DNA from: Seminavis robusta
Taxonomy: Eukaryota > Bacillariophyta > Bacillariophyceae > Naviculales > Naviculaceae
Direction of reading: 5' to 3'
Assembly: GCA_903772945.1 (NCBI GenBank)
Contig: CAICTM010000543.1
Location: 1-60,637, forward strand
Length of the DNA: 60,637 nucleotides
Part shown: piece by piece, positions 30,598 through 42,363 of the stretch
Numbering within the stretch: the stretch's first letter is position 1
Layout of the letters: each line of letters starts with the position of its first letter
The notes under the pieces: model-generated
What the model saw: the letters and a program-made list of their open reading frames with translations, nothing else
What the model was told of the DNA's origin: nothing
Databases searched by the model: none
Program-made: the position numbers and the translations under genes

Positions 30598-33500
30598 TCA
30601 GCAAAATTTATCGTGAAGTGCTGCGGAAAGTACCAGAGGGCATAGGCTTTCCGGAAGATCACCGGAGAAGCTATTGCCCGACAGCATGATTCGGCTGACA
30701 GAGGCATACAGATTCCCTAGCTCACTAGGAACGGATCCTGTCAGGCCATTGAATGACAAATCCAAGATCTCCAGCTCTGTCAAGAGGCCAAGCTCTGAAG
30801 GCAACCAGCCATGCAATTGATTGTTGTTCAGCACAAGCCTTTGCAATGATGTCAACAGGCCAAGCTCAGATGGCAACGGGCCGCTGAGCAGATTGTTGTT
30901 CAGAACAAGGGTATGTAAGGACAGATCTTGTGAATCCCAGGCATCCTGTTCATAGTCATACCAGTGGAGACTTGTCAGTAGTTGTCCAAAATGTGTTGGG
31001 ATTCGACCAGAAATCTGGTTGAATGACAAATCTAAAACCTCCAAACTTGACAACACGCCAAGCTCTGATGGCAAGTGACCACTCAGTTGATTGTTGCTGA
31101 GATCAAGCGCTTGGAGGGATTCTTGGTGCTCAACTTCTTCGCCCAGTGTTCTATTGTAATCTCTAACTGTTGTCAAGATCTGCCCAAGTTCCGTTGGGAT
31201 CGGACCAGAGATTTGGTTGAATGAAACGTTCACCAATTCCAAACTCGTCAGCTCGCCCAACTCTGTCATCATAAGCCCTGACAGAGAATTGTTCGAGAAA
31301 TCAATAGTTCCCAATGCTGTCAAGAGGAGGAGCTCTGATGGTAACCTCCCGCTTAGTTGATTGTTTCTCAAGATAAGTGTTTGAAACCACCGTGCCTCCT
31401 GTGGAACGTACACACCAAGTGTGTCGTTCCATCTTTCCACACTTTCTGCAATCCCCCCCAACTCTGGAGGTATGCTCCCAGTCAAGGCATTGTTTGACAG
31501 ATCAAGCTTTACAAGCTCTTCAAGGAGGCCAAGTTCTGATGGAATTGTAGACTCAAGCAAGTTGTGAGAGAGCTGGATGGACAGCAAATGTGGCAAGCTA
31601 GACCAGTTTACATCAGGAAATGATGAGATCTGATTGCGTTGAAAAGTGAAAGTCCGCAAGTTTGTCAGTCTTCCAATTTCTGGGGGTATTGAAGAAAGCT
31701 TGTTGTTTGACAATGACAGCCAAGCGTCAAAGAAGTTGTAGCAAGGCTCCAGATTTGTCATCTGGTCAATTTCATTTGGCAATTGCTCTATTCGGTTGCC
31801 GTGGAGCTGAAGCACAGAAAGGCTTGTCAAGAGGAACAACTCACTTGGCAAAGTCAGTATGAGGTTGTTGCTTAGATCCAGCTGTCCAGCCTGGTTACCA
31901 AGGAGGCCAATCTCACTTGGGATATAAGAGAGTTGATTGCCCTGCAAATCCATTTGTATTACACTAGACTGATCAAAAGTGGAAGGGATAGCTCCTGATA
32001 TTGAGTTTCGCTCAAGGCTAAGATATACCAAGTTGGATAAGAGCCCAATTTCACTACGATAAACCAAAGAAATAACAAGGTTTGGTCAGAATCCATCAAT
32101 GGAAACCAGTCTGCACATCCAAGTAAACAGGAACCTACCTGGGAATCACTCCTTTGATTGTGTTGTCTCGAAGCAACAAGTAATACATGCTTGTCAATAA
32201 CCCAATTTCACTAGAACCAGCCAAAGAAATGCAAAGATTGGATCAGAATTAAGTGGAGATCAGTCTATACACCCAACAAGCAAAGCAACTTACGTCGGAA
32301 TTGTTCCCTCAATCTGATTGTCTTGCAGCATCAAGTATTCCACTGTTGTCAGAAGCCCAATTTCGGAAGATAAATTTGCCAGGGAGTTGTTGCTGGCATC
32401 TAGTCTAACCAGACTGGTACAATTTGCCAAATCAGCTGGCAATGTGCCAGAAATGTTGTTAGACTGCAAATCCATGCGTTTAAGGAAGGGTAACAAGCCC
32501 AGCTCAGAGGGCAAGAAGCCGGATACGGCGTTGTCATTCAAGTAGAGCCCAGTCAGGTTGGTCTGTCCAATGCCTGATGGGATCGCACCTGAGATCCCAG
32601 TGCTGTGTAAGTTCAAGTTTGTCAATAGGGAAAGCATGCCGATCTCTGAAGGGATAGTTCCAGTGATGCCAGCTTCACGCAAATCGAATATTGTGAGGTG
32701 TGTGAGGAGAAAAATTTCTGGTGGTATGGACCCTTGAACTCCCAACAACCTGATCTTGAGAAAATTGAAATGACCTTCCTCATCACAGTTGGAGGCAAAA
32801 GGATTTAGTCGACCAATGGACGATACTGTTGAACTGGTACATATATAATTCGAATACCCTTCTGGAAAGTAATCTGAGTCTTCGGGTTGAGACTGAAGCG
32901 AATCCAAGTATGTTGTCCATGAACATTCTGTATTGCTGTAATCCATCCACTGGTAATCATATGGCCAATTTTCAAACGAAAAGTAGAAGGTTCCCAGCGC
33001 AAACAACTGCTGCTTCCGCCAATTTGGCATTTCATCAAATTCTGGATGTTGAAATGTCCAGGCATAAGCCTGTTGTTGTGGGGAGCCAGGCCTGCCAATT
33101 GCCTCAGCCGTACTTTCTGAAAGCCCCTTAATTTCATACCTGGCTGACAGTAGTGTCTCGGTTGGCATTGATGATGGGGAGACGGAGGGCATCGCAGATG
33201 TTGTTGGTACACTTGATACAAACTCCTCTGCTGGGGTTGCTGACTTATTTCTAGTGCCTAGCACCACTGCCAGGACAACTGCCACAACGAGAACGACTCC
33301 CAAGAGCAGCCATTTTGACGCAGTCAGCATGGCACGCTTACTCCTCTCAACCTTTTGCTCTTCAATATCATTCCCATTTGATTGTAATTCTTCTGCCAAC
33401 TGTAGATTTTCCTGGCTTAGGTCAGCAACAAGATTGGCCACCATCAAACCAGTTTGACTGCCAGGCATGTTTGTAGATTGAAACTCTGTGGATTCTTGAG

Positions 33501-34506
33501 ATATCTCCATTTCCGAGGATGGTGAAAATGATGGCGTTGTCCCCACAATTCCTATCAGAGAAAACCTCGGCTTCTGATTCCGTTGAAGGGGAAGCCCAGG
33601 AGCCCCCGAGTAGGCGCCTGGTTGGCTTTCATTGATGACTGGATTCTGGTTTGTTTCAGCCTGACCCATATGCTCGTTGCATAGACCATTGGTGTTGATT
33701 TCTTCTTCCAACTGTTCTTGTTGGTTGACGGCAGGTGCTCTCTTGCGTAAAAATTTGAGAATCGGTCTGCTATTTGTATTTTGCGCTGGCGCAGGTCTTA
33801 CAATCCCTTGCGCAAACGTTGAGTATTGATGTTCTCTGTCTGTTGACATCATGACTTGACCTTGCTGGCTATTGCCATCAGTTTCGGTGTGTTGCTGCTG
33901 TTGTTGTTGCCGGGTCAGAGCTCGTTCCCTTGCTTCCACAACTTTTGCCAATTCCCTTCCCTCCAAAAATTTTGCCAATTCGACGTTGTTGCTTCCCTCT
34001 TCCAGACCATTATTATTGTTGGCTGATAATGCCGTGCCTATTCTCTGATGTGGCTCGGCAGGATCCCGTCTGCCTCCTCTGAGTGTTGATGCGGTGGGCC
34101 TGGAAGACGGTCGTTCACTATTGGTGGTCCCAGTAGCCACTTGATGGTTGATTTCAGATGACGACAAGCCCAAGGACTCTCCTTTTGCCCGTGCTTCTGC
34201 AATCTTGATAATGTCTAGCTCATCAAGAGCACCATCATCATCATCATCAACCACATTCCCAATGGTGGCACTGGATAGGAATCTGGAAGTCTGTGTTGAT
34301 TTCGGCCGTGCCGCTGTTATACATGTAAGCGCTTTTGGGGAATTTCCGTCTGAAACACTTGATGAGACATGGTGTTGTTGCTTGGAAGGAATAGACATCT
34401 CAGTTGGTGAGGATAAGTGCCTATTTTCAGATTCCCCACTGGTCAAAATGTTCTTGGATTCGGTCTCGCCGTTGTTTTTGTCTTCGCCGTGATTGCTGCT
34501 GCTCAT
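30598..34506 (-). CDS. LRR transmembrane protein 2 (three exons)
   Basis: Exons 34506-32294, 32210-32139 and 32053-30598, with introns of 83 and 85 bp, give 1246 residues. The N-terminal half is a low-complexity cytoplasmic region with a QPGAYSGAPG motif like that of LRR protein 1. A membrane helix follows at about 398-417 (WLLLGVVLVVAVVLAVVLG), then an extracellular segment with MPNWRKQQLFALGTFYFSF and a long LRR array with repeats of LxxLxLxxNxISGxIP type running almost to the end (LPESLCPLVLSAALHDKFC). Both introns fall at the same point of an LRR (IPT|EIGLL and IPS|EIGLL), and the 72-bp middle exon is exactly one repeat. There is no kinase. It is probably a surface receptor or adhesion protein of the same family as LRR protein 1. 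Confidence 0.85.
32054..32293 (-). repeat. duplicated intron plus 24-residue LRR exon
   Basis: The introns 32293-32211 and 32138-32054 are alignable along their length (GTA[A/G]GTT..., AGACTG, ATTTCTTTGG...TAG), and the exons that follow both begin TGAAATTGGG. This is a unit duplication inside LRR protein 2. Confidence 0.85.
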
Positions 34507-34877
34507 CTTGCTTTGGTACTGGTACCGTACAGTAGAGCTGTCGAGAACAAAGGGATTTACTGTAGTTTTCTCTCAGTCCGTTCTGCTGCTATCATCTCTT
34601 CGCCGGAATGATTGCAGTGATTATATTGCATCCAATTGGAATGATCTGATATCCGATGCATGGGAAGCGGGAGTGCGACGCGACGCAAATCACCTCACAC
34701 GAGCTTCATCGCTAACCCTTATTTGCAATTCAGGGTTAACGCTAAAAAGGCTTAGTAACTCACCGAACCCTGAGTGAAATTCACTCCCGACCGTTGCCAC
34801 CGCTCCAACCTCATTTTTTGGCCAAGATCGAGCTCTCGCGTCTATTTTTTTCTGTCGGACCAGTCTTATAAACGTCT

Positions 34878-34936
34878 CCAAAAGCTACCAGTAGATATCT
34901 TTTGTGGGATATATCCACTGTACTGGTAGCTTTTGG
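34878..34936. repeat. 16-bp perfect hairpin between divergent genes
   Basis: CCAAAAGCTACCAGTA at 34878-34893 is perfectly complemented by 34921-34936, with a 27-nt loop. It lies in the 542-bp interval between the divergent starts of LRR protein 2 (34506) and the gene at 35049, so it could be a regulatory structure or a small insertion. Confidence 0.6.
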
Positions 34937-35006
34937 CGATTTCTGTCTTGCACATTGGAAACACTTTTCGTTACTTCTATTTCTTGCTTGGCTGATTGAT
35001 TGAGTA

Positions 35007-35048
35007 TCCCTCCCTCCCTCCCTCCATCTCTCCATCCATCCATCCATC
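35007..35048. repeat. CCCT/CCAT pyrimidine tract directly before an ATG
   Basis: (TCCC)n followed by (CCAT)n runs up to the ATG at 35049, in the presumed 5' UTR or core promoter. Confidence 0.8.
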
Positions 35049-35768
35049 ATGAATAATCTACTGGACTACGTCTTGTCCCCGTTCGACGATGATTCGCAGT
35101 ACGGCTCGCAGTACTCGCCGCGGTCGGCATCCGAGGTGGACTTTCTCTTTGCCGTCCCCAAGTCTCTTCGGCCACGATTGATGCGGATCCATAACTGGAG
35201 CGAAGATTTTACCAATCGCGCCATGAAGGGATATCTCCAATTCATGAAGGTTAAATTGCAACAAGAGGACTGGGATGCCAAACTGCTGAGTCCATCCTTG
35301 ATTGTCCATGAAGTCTGGGTGCAGCATTTGCTCTATCCCAAGCAATATCGCAGTGCTTGTAAGCGATACACCAAAGGAAATATCATTGACCATGATCCAG
35401 AGGTGAACTATTACACCTACAATCGTGTTCACAACACGCGTTTGTCCTTGAAGGCGTTGTTTGGAAAGAACGATATCGATCCGAAAATCTGGTCCTTTGG
35501 GCCCGAACTGGATAAAGGGTTTGACTACGGACCAGCAGACGATAGAAGCCGAAGCGGAGGCAGTGTCATGGGCGATTTTTTTGGAGACATTCAAAAAGAA
35601 CTGGACCTCCCATCCTTTGATGAATTACCCGATGTGATGCAGGACATTCCCGAACTCCTTGGCATGACGTCGCCCAAGAAGAAACCGTTTGCGGCCTTGC
35701 CCATGTCCGGGAAGCGTAATGCTGTGAAAGAATATCTTGGGTTTGGACAGAACCAGATAGCTTTCTAA
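35049..35768 (+). CDS. conserved protein with HEVW...HLL-type domain, function unknown
   Basis: Single-exon 239-residue frame. The middle (about 60-150) has LSPSLIVHEVWVQHLLYPKQ followed by Y...C and IIDHDPE. This resembles the pattern P-x-x-x-x-D/H-E-V-W-x-x-H-L-L...Y...C...H-x-P found in glycine-rich-domain (DUF1399-like) proteins of plants and fungi. The N-terminus is acidic. The C-terminus is Pro/Asp-rich (LPSFDELPDVMQDIPELLG), then basic. The start is the first ATG after a pyrimidine tract. No signal peptide or membrane segment is visible, so it is likely cytosolic or nuclear. The family link is tentative; the coding call is firm. Confidence 0.75.
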   Translation: MNNLLDYVLSPFDDDSQYGSQYSPRSASEVDFLFAVPKSLRPRLMRIHNWSEDFTNRAMKGYLQFMKVKLQQEDWDAKLLSPSLIVHEVWVQHLLYPKQYRSACKRYTKGNIIDHDPEVNYYTYNRVHNTRLSLKALFGKNDIDPKIWSFGPELDKGFDYGPADDRSRSGGSVMGDFFGDIQKELDLPSFDELPDVMQDIPELLGMTSPKKKPFAALPMSGKRNAVKEYLGFGQNQIAF

Positions 35769-36841
35769 CTAACCACACGGAAGAGTGACGAGTCGAGTCT
35801 CTGATACTACCAACCGTGTTTCTGTGTGTCAAGACAAGTGGCGTGATTCGATGCCAAGCCGTGCAACAACACCTTACTGCGGTGAATCTCTCAGCAATCT
35901 TTGCAGAAGGGTAAAGTCGGGTTGGACTGGTGCTGGTGTGGCATACTCATGGCATCCATTTCTCACATTCTGGCTGCTGACTGCTACAGTTCAACCTTCC
36001 CTTCTGCTTGAACGCGCCCTGGGCTGGATGATTGCCTTTCCGTGAGATTGGATGGAAGACTCGACTCCAATGGTGTTGGATCTTGGTCATGCCACCACCC
36101 CCACCCCACCCACCACCCCACCAACATCAAGTGCCAACCAGATCGACCCGTCGAAAGTTAGTTGCATTGGTGGAAAGAACAACCAACGATGCCGGTGTCA
36201 GATCTGCAGCACCGAAGATGTATGAGACTGAAAATTAATTATACATAATATATGATGAAGATACACCCACTCGATTGTTTGGCGTTCTCAATCCAAGGTT
36301 GCTTGCTTAGCTACCATAGAGTGATGAAAACGTTACCTGGACCTTGGATCAGTACCAGTACCGTACAGGTGCAGCTGCCCATGAGGTTCGGTTCACTGAA
36401 TGTTACACTCCACCCCAACCATTTTCATGAGCAAACTTTAGGACCAGCTTCACCGATTGTTTTACACAGTTCGATGGGAAGCAAAGGACAAGCCGGGAGA
36501 TTCAGCCTCATGCCCACCTTTGCTGATGCCCCGACGCCCAACTCAACCATTTTCAAGTGCAAACTTTAGGATCTCTAAATAATGAATGACCTCCAAGATC
36601 AGCCGAGGACCATACCAAAGCATTCCATAGCCAATTTCACGGGCATACATACTGCAGGTAGGGGCTTGAGGAGGAAGTACCGGTACTAGCTAGTACATGT
36701 ACTACTCGTAGTAGGGTCATGGTGAGTACAGGTCTTGTAGGATAGTACAGAAATTTCTATATGACACCGTCCTACCCAATTCGTCCTAAGTAATTTGACC
36801 CTCAGTACAATTGGTCATAGTGAATCAAAAATTACAGAGTT
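35769..36841. other. intergenic, no supported gene
   Basis: A CCACC-rich tract lies near 36090-36125. A short direct duplication (CAACCATTTTCA...GCAAACTTTAGGA) occurs at about 36417-36444 and 36544-36570. A 105-codon frame at 36252-36569 spans both copies and looks incidental. Confidence 0.5.
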
Positions 36842-37681
36842 ATGCGTTACAGGAATCAACTGCCGCTTAAATCCGCAGCATTGGTGCGCAGGAAAGGTGC
36901 GCAGAAAAGGTGCGCTCGTATCCTTCTTTTGGAGGGAAAAGCTTCTCACAAAATAAGATCCGTACCTCTATCGATCGTCGAGTCATTGAAAATTGAAAGT
37001 CGTCAAGTCTTTAAAAAGAACAACTACAAGTACATTACTATGAGGTTCAACACTAGTGCAGGTTTTTCAAAGTTTCTTTTAACTGTGCCGCATTATCCTT
37101 TCAATGAGCTGAAGGCTACCCGAAACAGCATCTCTCTTAAGTATGTATTCTTGGAGGAGAGGCACCAGGAGCGAACTGACTATTTGCCTGTGTATTGTGT
37201 GCCAGTCACCTGCTTTGAGGCACCCATCCTCGAGGAGCTCATCATTAGTGGAAGGGCCAAAGTTGTCACTCCCAAAATGAATGGAATCATTGACGCCATG
37301 CAGTTTTGGGGGATGGAGAAGAGTGTTGACTGGTACCAGAATGTCATTGGCACCTGTAATGACATTGTGAGCTATCCTCTTGCTGTGGAGGAGAAGAACA
37401 TGTACAAAGAGTGCATCTGGTGGCTTGTCAAAGAGATGTGTGTCACTGCCTTTGGTAGGTTGTCCAGTGAGGAGAAGATGATCTGTGAAGCTTGGAATGA
37501 CTTCTTTGACAGGAACTACAATGATGGGACCCCCTGGACCTTCAAGCAGCTTGCCTGTATGTCTGATGAGTATGTGGAGGGGTGCATCAACCATATCCAT
37601 ATGAATGGAGTCCTTGAAACTCATGAGCAGCCTTGGATGTTTGGAGATGGACCTGAGCCGGTTACTAGTGCTGGAAATTGA
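36842..37681 (+). CDS. transposon companion protein with BTB/T1-like region
   Basis: A 279-residue open frame converges on the transposase gene. Residues about 63-160 resemble a BTB/T1 fold: a YKYITMRFN strand pattern at the start, then APILEELIISGRAKVV and IIDAMQFWGMEKSVDWYQ, comparable to the L-x-x-L-x-x-G and A-x-F-x-G-I-E-x-L signature at the end of T1 domains. The C-terminal region (about 185-270) has CIWWLVKEMC and MSDEYVEGCINH. The same blocks occur in order in the decayed companion of copy 2 (20152-20918). This shared association is the main evidence that it belongs to the transposon. The fold is an inference from pattern, not a search. The basic N-terminal 50 residues may be misassigned if an upstream intron exists. 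Confidence 0.65.
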   Translation: MRYRNQLPLKSAALVRRKGAQKRCARILLLEGKASHKIRSVPLSIVESLKIESRQVFKKNNYKYITMRFNTSAGFSKFLLTVPHYPFNELKATRNSISLKYVFLEERHQERTDYLPVYCVPVTCFEAPILEELIISGRAKVVTPKMNGIIDAMQFWGMEKSVDWYQNVIGTCNDIVSYPLAVEEKNMYKECIWWLVKEMCVTAFGRLSSEEKMICEAWNDFFDRNYNDGTPWTFKQLACMSDEYVEGCINHIHMNGVLETHEQPWMFGDGPEPVTSAGN

Positions 37682-40600
37682 AAGAGGAAAAGAAACTGTT
37701 GGTGTTTGTTATCCAAGTAGTCAACCAGTAAAATATTGCCACTTACCACAGTTTCATACCAATCCGCTACAGTAGAGGCCTGCATGCTGTGCACCTCATT
37801 TGTACAGAACTGGCCAAAGCCGGTGTTGATATGGAACCTCTCTAGTTGCCTGCATCTTCCACAATAGTCTCTTGAGCAAGTCGCCGCAACTCCCTCATGA
37901 GACACTATATGATCCTTTTTTAGGAATCCACACTTGCGGCAGTACTTCCTGCTCTTGAATCGCTTCCTAGTGGGCCTTGGTGGAGCGGTTGTCGGTACTG
38001 CAACAAGACCAACTTGAAAGGGAACGCCAGTTGTGGAAGGATTGGATGTACCAGTGAGGGCACCAACCATCACTTCGCTGTTCAAGGTTGTCGGTGCACC
38101 AAATGGAGTGACACCATTACCCTGCAACCGTGGAGGCAATACGTCCTGTGCCAATGCAGTCTCCAGACGACCTCTGTTCGCGCGAAGTTCCAAGTCAAGC
38201 TGTTCTCTGTCTTGGTCATCTCTTGGTGTCACGGCTTCAAGACTTTTCAGTTCTTCCACCTTATCAAAATGCTCCTGTAAGAGAAGCCTTGTCTTATACC
38301 GAAGCTGAACAATGGCATGGTCTCCTTGGGACGTCCACAGTTTGAAACGACGGGAAACCTCTGCGTTCCAATCTCTCTCAAATGCTTTGAAGCTTGTTGG
38401 ACCAGTGCTGACATTCCGGTTGTACCTTTGTACCAACACATTGAAGAGCTCTGCTTCTGCCTTGTCAATTTCAGTAGCGACGCAGGAACTATCAGGAGCC
38501 CTGAAAGGAATCCATGCACACTTTCCAGTTAGCCGGTGGAATGCGTCCAGAGTGCTCTCGTGGCCATTGTCAGCGGGTAATATCTTCTGTAGTTCGCGTT
38601 CGATTAGCTCCCGATTGACAGTATTGTCATTGTTCTCTGCAGCTTCATGGGTAGCCTCCGCAGCAGCCTCCTGCTGTTGTTGCTGTCGCTGAATTTCCTC
38701 TTGTCGCTGTGCCTCTAAGTACTCTTCTTCACTGGCGAAAACCTCCATGTCGTAGTCATCGCCAAGTAGCCTCTCCAAAACACTGTCGACATTCTGTACA
38801 TGCTCCGGGACGCTTTCTTCATTTGCATTGTCCTCTCCACCACTATCGTCGCTGCCATAGGTGACCTCTGTTAAATCGGCTGGATTAGACACTTCTGTTA
38901 GAGTCACCGGTTCATAACAAAATCCCATGAACTCCTGGGAATCCTGATGAAGCTTCCGTGGAACCACAACATCATAAGGCAATTCCTCTTTCGTGAAACC
39001 AATGCAGGATGCATAACTGTTCAGTAGAAGCAGCCGCTCTGTGTCATAAATGACTGGATCTGTGGCGCCCATCCTGGCAACTGACTTCTGTTGATTCTTC
39101 TGCTCAAAGAAGCAGCAGCACAGGCGCTCTCCTCTTTGAAGGCCTAAGTAATTCGGTCAGTGGTTAGCCCAATATGCACCAAGTTGATGTCATCGCCGAC
39201 TGGTTCATCACTTACCAACTGTAGTTGCATGCAAGATCTTGGTGGCGAGATCCAAATTGTCGCGCTCATTAGTGTTGGTTCCCCTTGCCACGTAGGTGAC
39301 ATCAGTGACTGGGTTTCTTCTGAAGATATTGACAAGGCGGCTGGGTGGATCACTTAGGCAGCCACAGTCAACATGAACCAGCTGGTTGCGGACCACCTGT
39401 TGGCACTTCCACTGTTTCATAAACAACTTGGGCTTGGGCGAAGTGTCTCCTTCTTGCCAGGTGGAAAGCTTCACATATGTATCCATGTCTTTCGCCTGAA
39501 TATATTTGAAGACAGACTCAATGTTGCTTCTAAGAGTGACCGGATCTGGTATGATGGAATTCGCTTCCTTCAACACTTGCTTCACAGTTGGTTCTCTCTT
39601 CAACTTGCGTTCAAGCTTCTCCTTGGCTCTGGTATATTCATCAGAACTAACATTAAAGAGAGCCCGACTCATCAGCGCCCTGAAGATACCAGCTTGGACT
39701 GAAGATGGATTTAGGAGAAGGTCATTCCATCTCTTCAACCAGTGAAAGGGATCCAACTTGATAAGGGCCTGTGGAAAGATCTGGCGAAGTATTAGCTTGA
39801 CATTGCAACAGTTGTCGACATACACAACTTTCACCGAATTCTCCATTGGTCCGAAGGGACTGTTGTTGGCTTCATGGTTGTTTCTGTTCAGTCGATCCCT
39901 CAGCCGCACAAGATCTTCTTTGATTTCGCTGAAGGATTCAGAGTGCTTCAATGCTTTCCAGAAGACTGTGAGTCCATCTTCATTTTGGATGGTAATGATG
40001 CACTTGTAAGGCTTGAAGCTCTGACCTTGCTTGGTGTACACCCGGATCTTTTGAGCCAACTTGTAATTAAAGTCAATCTTCAGAAGCCTGGCAGTCAATC
40101 CCCGCATCTTCAAGTCTTGAAACTCCTTTCGGTGTCGGAAGACAGATTGAACCATGCTGTCAAGTCTATACTTCGAGAGGACTCTGCCATTATATTTCAG
40201 CTTGTCACCGAATTCTGAAAAGGGCACTGGTCTCTGGACCGCTTCCACCTCCCCATTATCTCCCTCCTCCTCCTCCATTTCTCCTTGGGGATTCGCTTGG
40301 TAAAATTCACGCAACACATCCACAGCATGGTCGTACCGCGCAATGGCACTGGTGACATCATCTCTCTTTGCATCTCGTTCAGCTCTCAGCTTGGTATAAA
40401 AGTCAGCAACCAGCCGCTTCCACCTTGACAAGGGTTTTAAATTGGGATATTCCCGAGGGTCGGCACTCAGCAATTCATGACATGAATCGATGCCATTCGA
40501 AATCAGCCTGCGGAGCTTTGTTCCCCCAAGCCCTGGCAGAAAATTGCGCATGCCATGGATGTTACGATCGTCTTTCTTTCTCAGCATGTTCTTGAATGCG

Positions 40601-41406
40601 TAATCGGCATCTGCCCTTCCTTGGGCTGTGTCATGTGCCATTCTGGCTTTGGTTAAGTCATGGGAGGCCCTGTTCCTTGTATTCATGAGCCGCTGGACGT
40701 CGCTGTCCGGTGTCACCACTATCATGTCTCTGATGGTTTTCTGCTTTTTCACTGGACGAATTTTGTCTGCTCCAATTGCATTAAGATAGAGCCCATGATC
40801 TTCGCAATAAGCGCTGTATGCCATTCTCGTTAGCTTCTTCACAATGCCAGCAGTAGCTTCTGTGGATGCACTCTCAATGATCAGTCGGTGCAGTTCCTCA
40901 TCCACCCCGAAACCATGACCCAGATAGAAAGTAAAATACCCATAGTAGAGGGAAGAATCCAGCTTCATCGATTCCTTGTTGTAGCCCGCAAATCTTCGGC
41001 CGCACTTGGTGCAAGGGTACAGCATCGTGTCCAAATATTTGTTCCGCGATATTCCATATAGAATTTTGGGGCAATTCTGCCACCTGGCTTTCACCACATC
41101 GACATGCTTCCTCGTTTTACAGTGGGGGCAACAGGGAATGTGGTTCTCAATGAGACGGTGAGGAACCCATGCTGCTATTGGTTTGACATAGAATTGTTCC
41201 ACTGTGGACTTCTTTGCCTTTTTATCCAGGATTTTGCTGTTGTAGCGACCTCCAACCGATGGAGTAATATTCTTCCAATCTTTCCCTAGGCCAGTTCTGG
41301 AGAAAAAACCTGGGCCATCATTGTCAATGGCGTTACGTGTCTTCTGCACAAAGCGCCATTGGGCTTCGCCCATCTGTTTTGGCCGCGTCTTTGGACCTCC
41401 GGTCAT
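37621..41406 (-). CDS. zinc-ribbon, RNase H-like transposase (intact-looking)
   Basis: Exon 1 is 41406-39216, a 72-bp intron (39215-39144) follows, and exon 2 is 39143-37621. GT-AG borders join T-V|G-L and give about 1237 residues. N-terminal zinc ribbon: CPHC (93-96) and CTKC (132-135). Candidate acidic residues: D445 in LLKIDFNYK, D531 in VVYVDNCC and E714 in RGTNTNERDN. A LDPFHWLKRW block (about 551-560) aligns with GRLGLFH in copy 2. The region after the intron is acidic and Gln-rich and ends in Cys/His knuckles (YCRKCGFLKKDH, CGRCRQLERFH). A GTAAGTGG at 37746-37739 could be a further donor, changing the last about 42 residues. The type resembles transposases with an N-terminal DUF6729-like zinc ribbon (assignment from memory). 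Confidence 0.7.
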
Positions 41407-42363
41407 GGTGGAAGTCTATTTCGATGGCATTGGTTTTCGATGTTTTGTGCTCCACGCTCACCAAAGTGCACCGGACGGAGGATAGAGTTAGAGGAGCAAT
41501 ATTTCGAGCCCTAAATAGCTTTTTTCGATTGCTTGTGAGAAATTTGGACCGTTGGATTTCACTGCCCCGTACGAAGTACAGTTTAACATACGAAAGAGGC
41601 ATAAAAGAACGTCTTAGAATGCTTGTAGAGTTAGAGGGTGTGACAAATTTTATTAGAGGTGAATGAGGGTGTGACAGAGGAAGTCATCTGCGACTACAAT
41701 CCTCTCCTCTTTCTTTTTTTTCTCTTCTTCCCAGGAACCAAGATTCGGCCTGACCCGTAGTAGCTAGTATCGTACCTGGTACACTGTACCTACCGGTATC
41801 TCTGAGGACAAAAATATCTCACTTTGACGTCTGTCTGTCCCACCGTTTTCGTTCAATAAATGAGACGCTCAGCGGCTCTCTGTGAAACCCGCCCCCAAAC
41901 AGCCGCCCCAAACAGCAAGACGACAGAGGCATCTCACATCTCACTTTCATCGCCATCAACCTCCAAAGGTTGTTGTTGTTGTCCTTGGAGGTCCTCTTGT
42001 TTTTGCAGTTCAGATCGGTCCCTTGCCTCTCACTACTAGCTACAGTACTAGCGAACAATAGTCTACGTCTTTCAAACCGCCTGCATCAAGTCCAGCGGAT
42101 CAGGAAAGTAGTAGAAGGAGAAAGACCAGGCTTGAGTCATCTTGCTGCTCTCCTCTTTGGGTGCTCTACTACTTTCATCATCGGCGAGGCTGGACTACGC
42201 TACGTATTCTTGCGTGGTTGCCTTACTTGGCAGTGACCACCGCACGTTTCAATACACGACAATTCATTGATTTCCAAACAAACCAAACCAAAAAATACAA
42301 ACAATCCACAATCTACATTTTTTCGTCCATTCATTTTCATTCAGCTAAACAACAACATTCAAT
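41407..42363. other. intergenic, transposon edge and RPB1 upstream region
   Basis: No gene seen. AGGGTGTGAC occurs twice (about 41635 and 41668), near the likely transposon edge. The last about 150 bases before the RPB1 ATG are A/C-rich (AACAAACC, ACAACATTCAAT), as expected of a 5' UTR. Confidence 0.5.

Larger units (their letters stand above)
36842..41406. mobile_element. two-gene transposon (outer ends not determined)
   Basis: The companion gene (+) and the transposase (-) meet tail to tail, with a 61-bp overlap of their 3' ends if the transposase is not spliced at 37746. Sequences outside (36770-36841, and 41407-41690 with two AGGGTGTGAC copies) were searched by eye for inverted ends. No convincing terminal inverted repeat or target duplication was found. 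Confidence 0.6.

Noticed and set aside
36252..36569. 105-codon plus-strand frame before the transposon
   Set aside because: It covers a short local duplication and reads no domain; the codon pattern is not convincing.
37079..37624. 181-codon minus-strand frame opposite the companion gene
   Set aside because: The plus frame has homologous blocks in the decayed copy at 20.2-20.9 kb; the minus frame has none.
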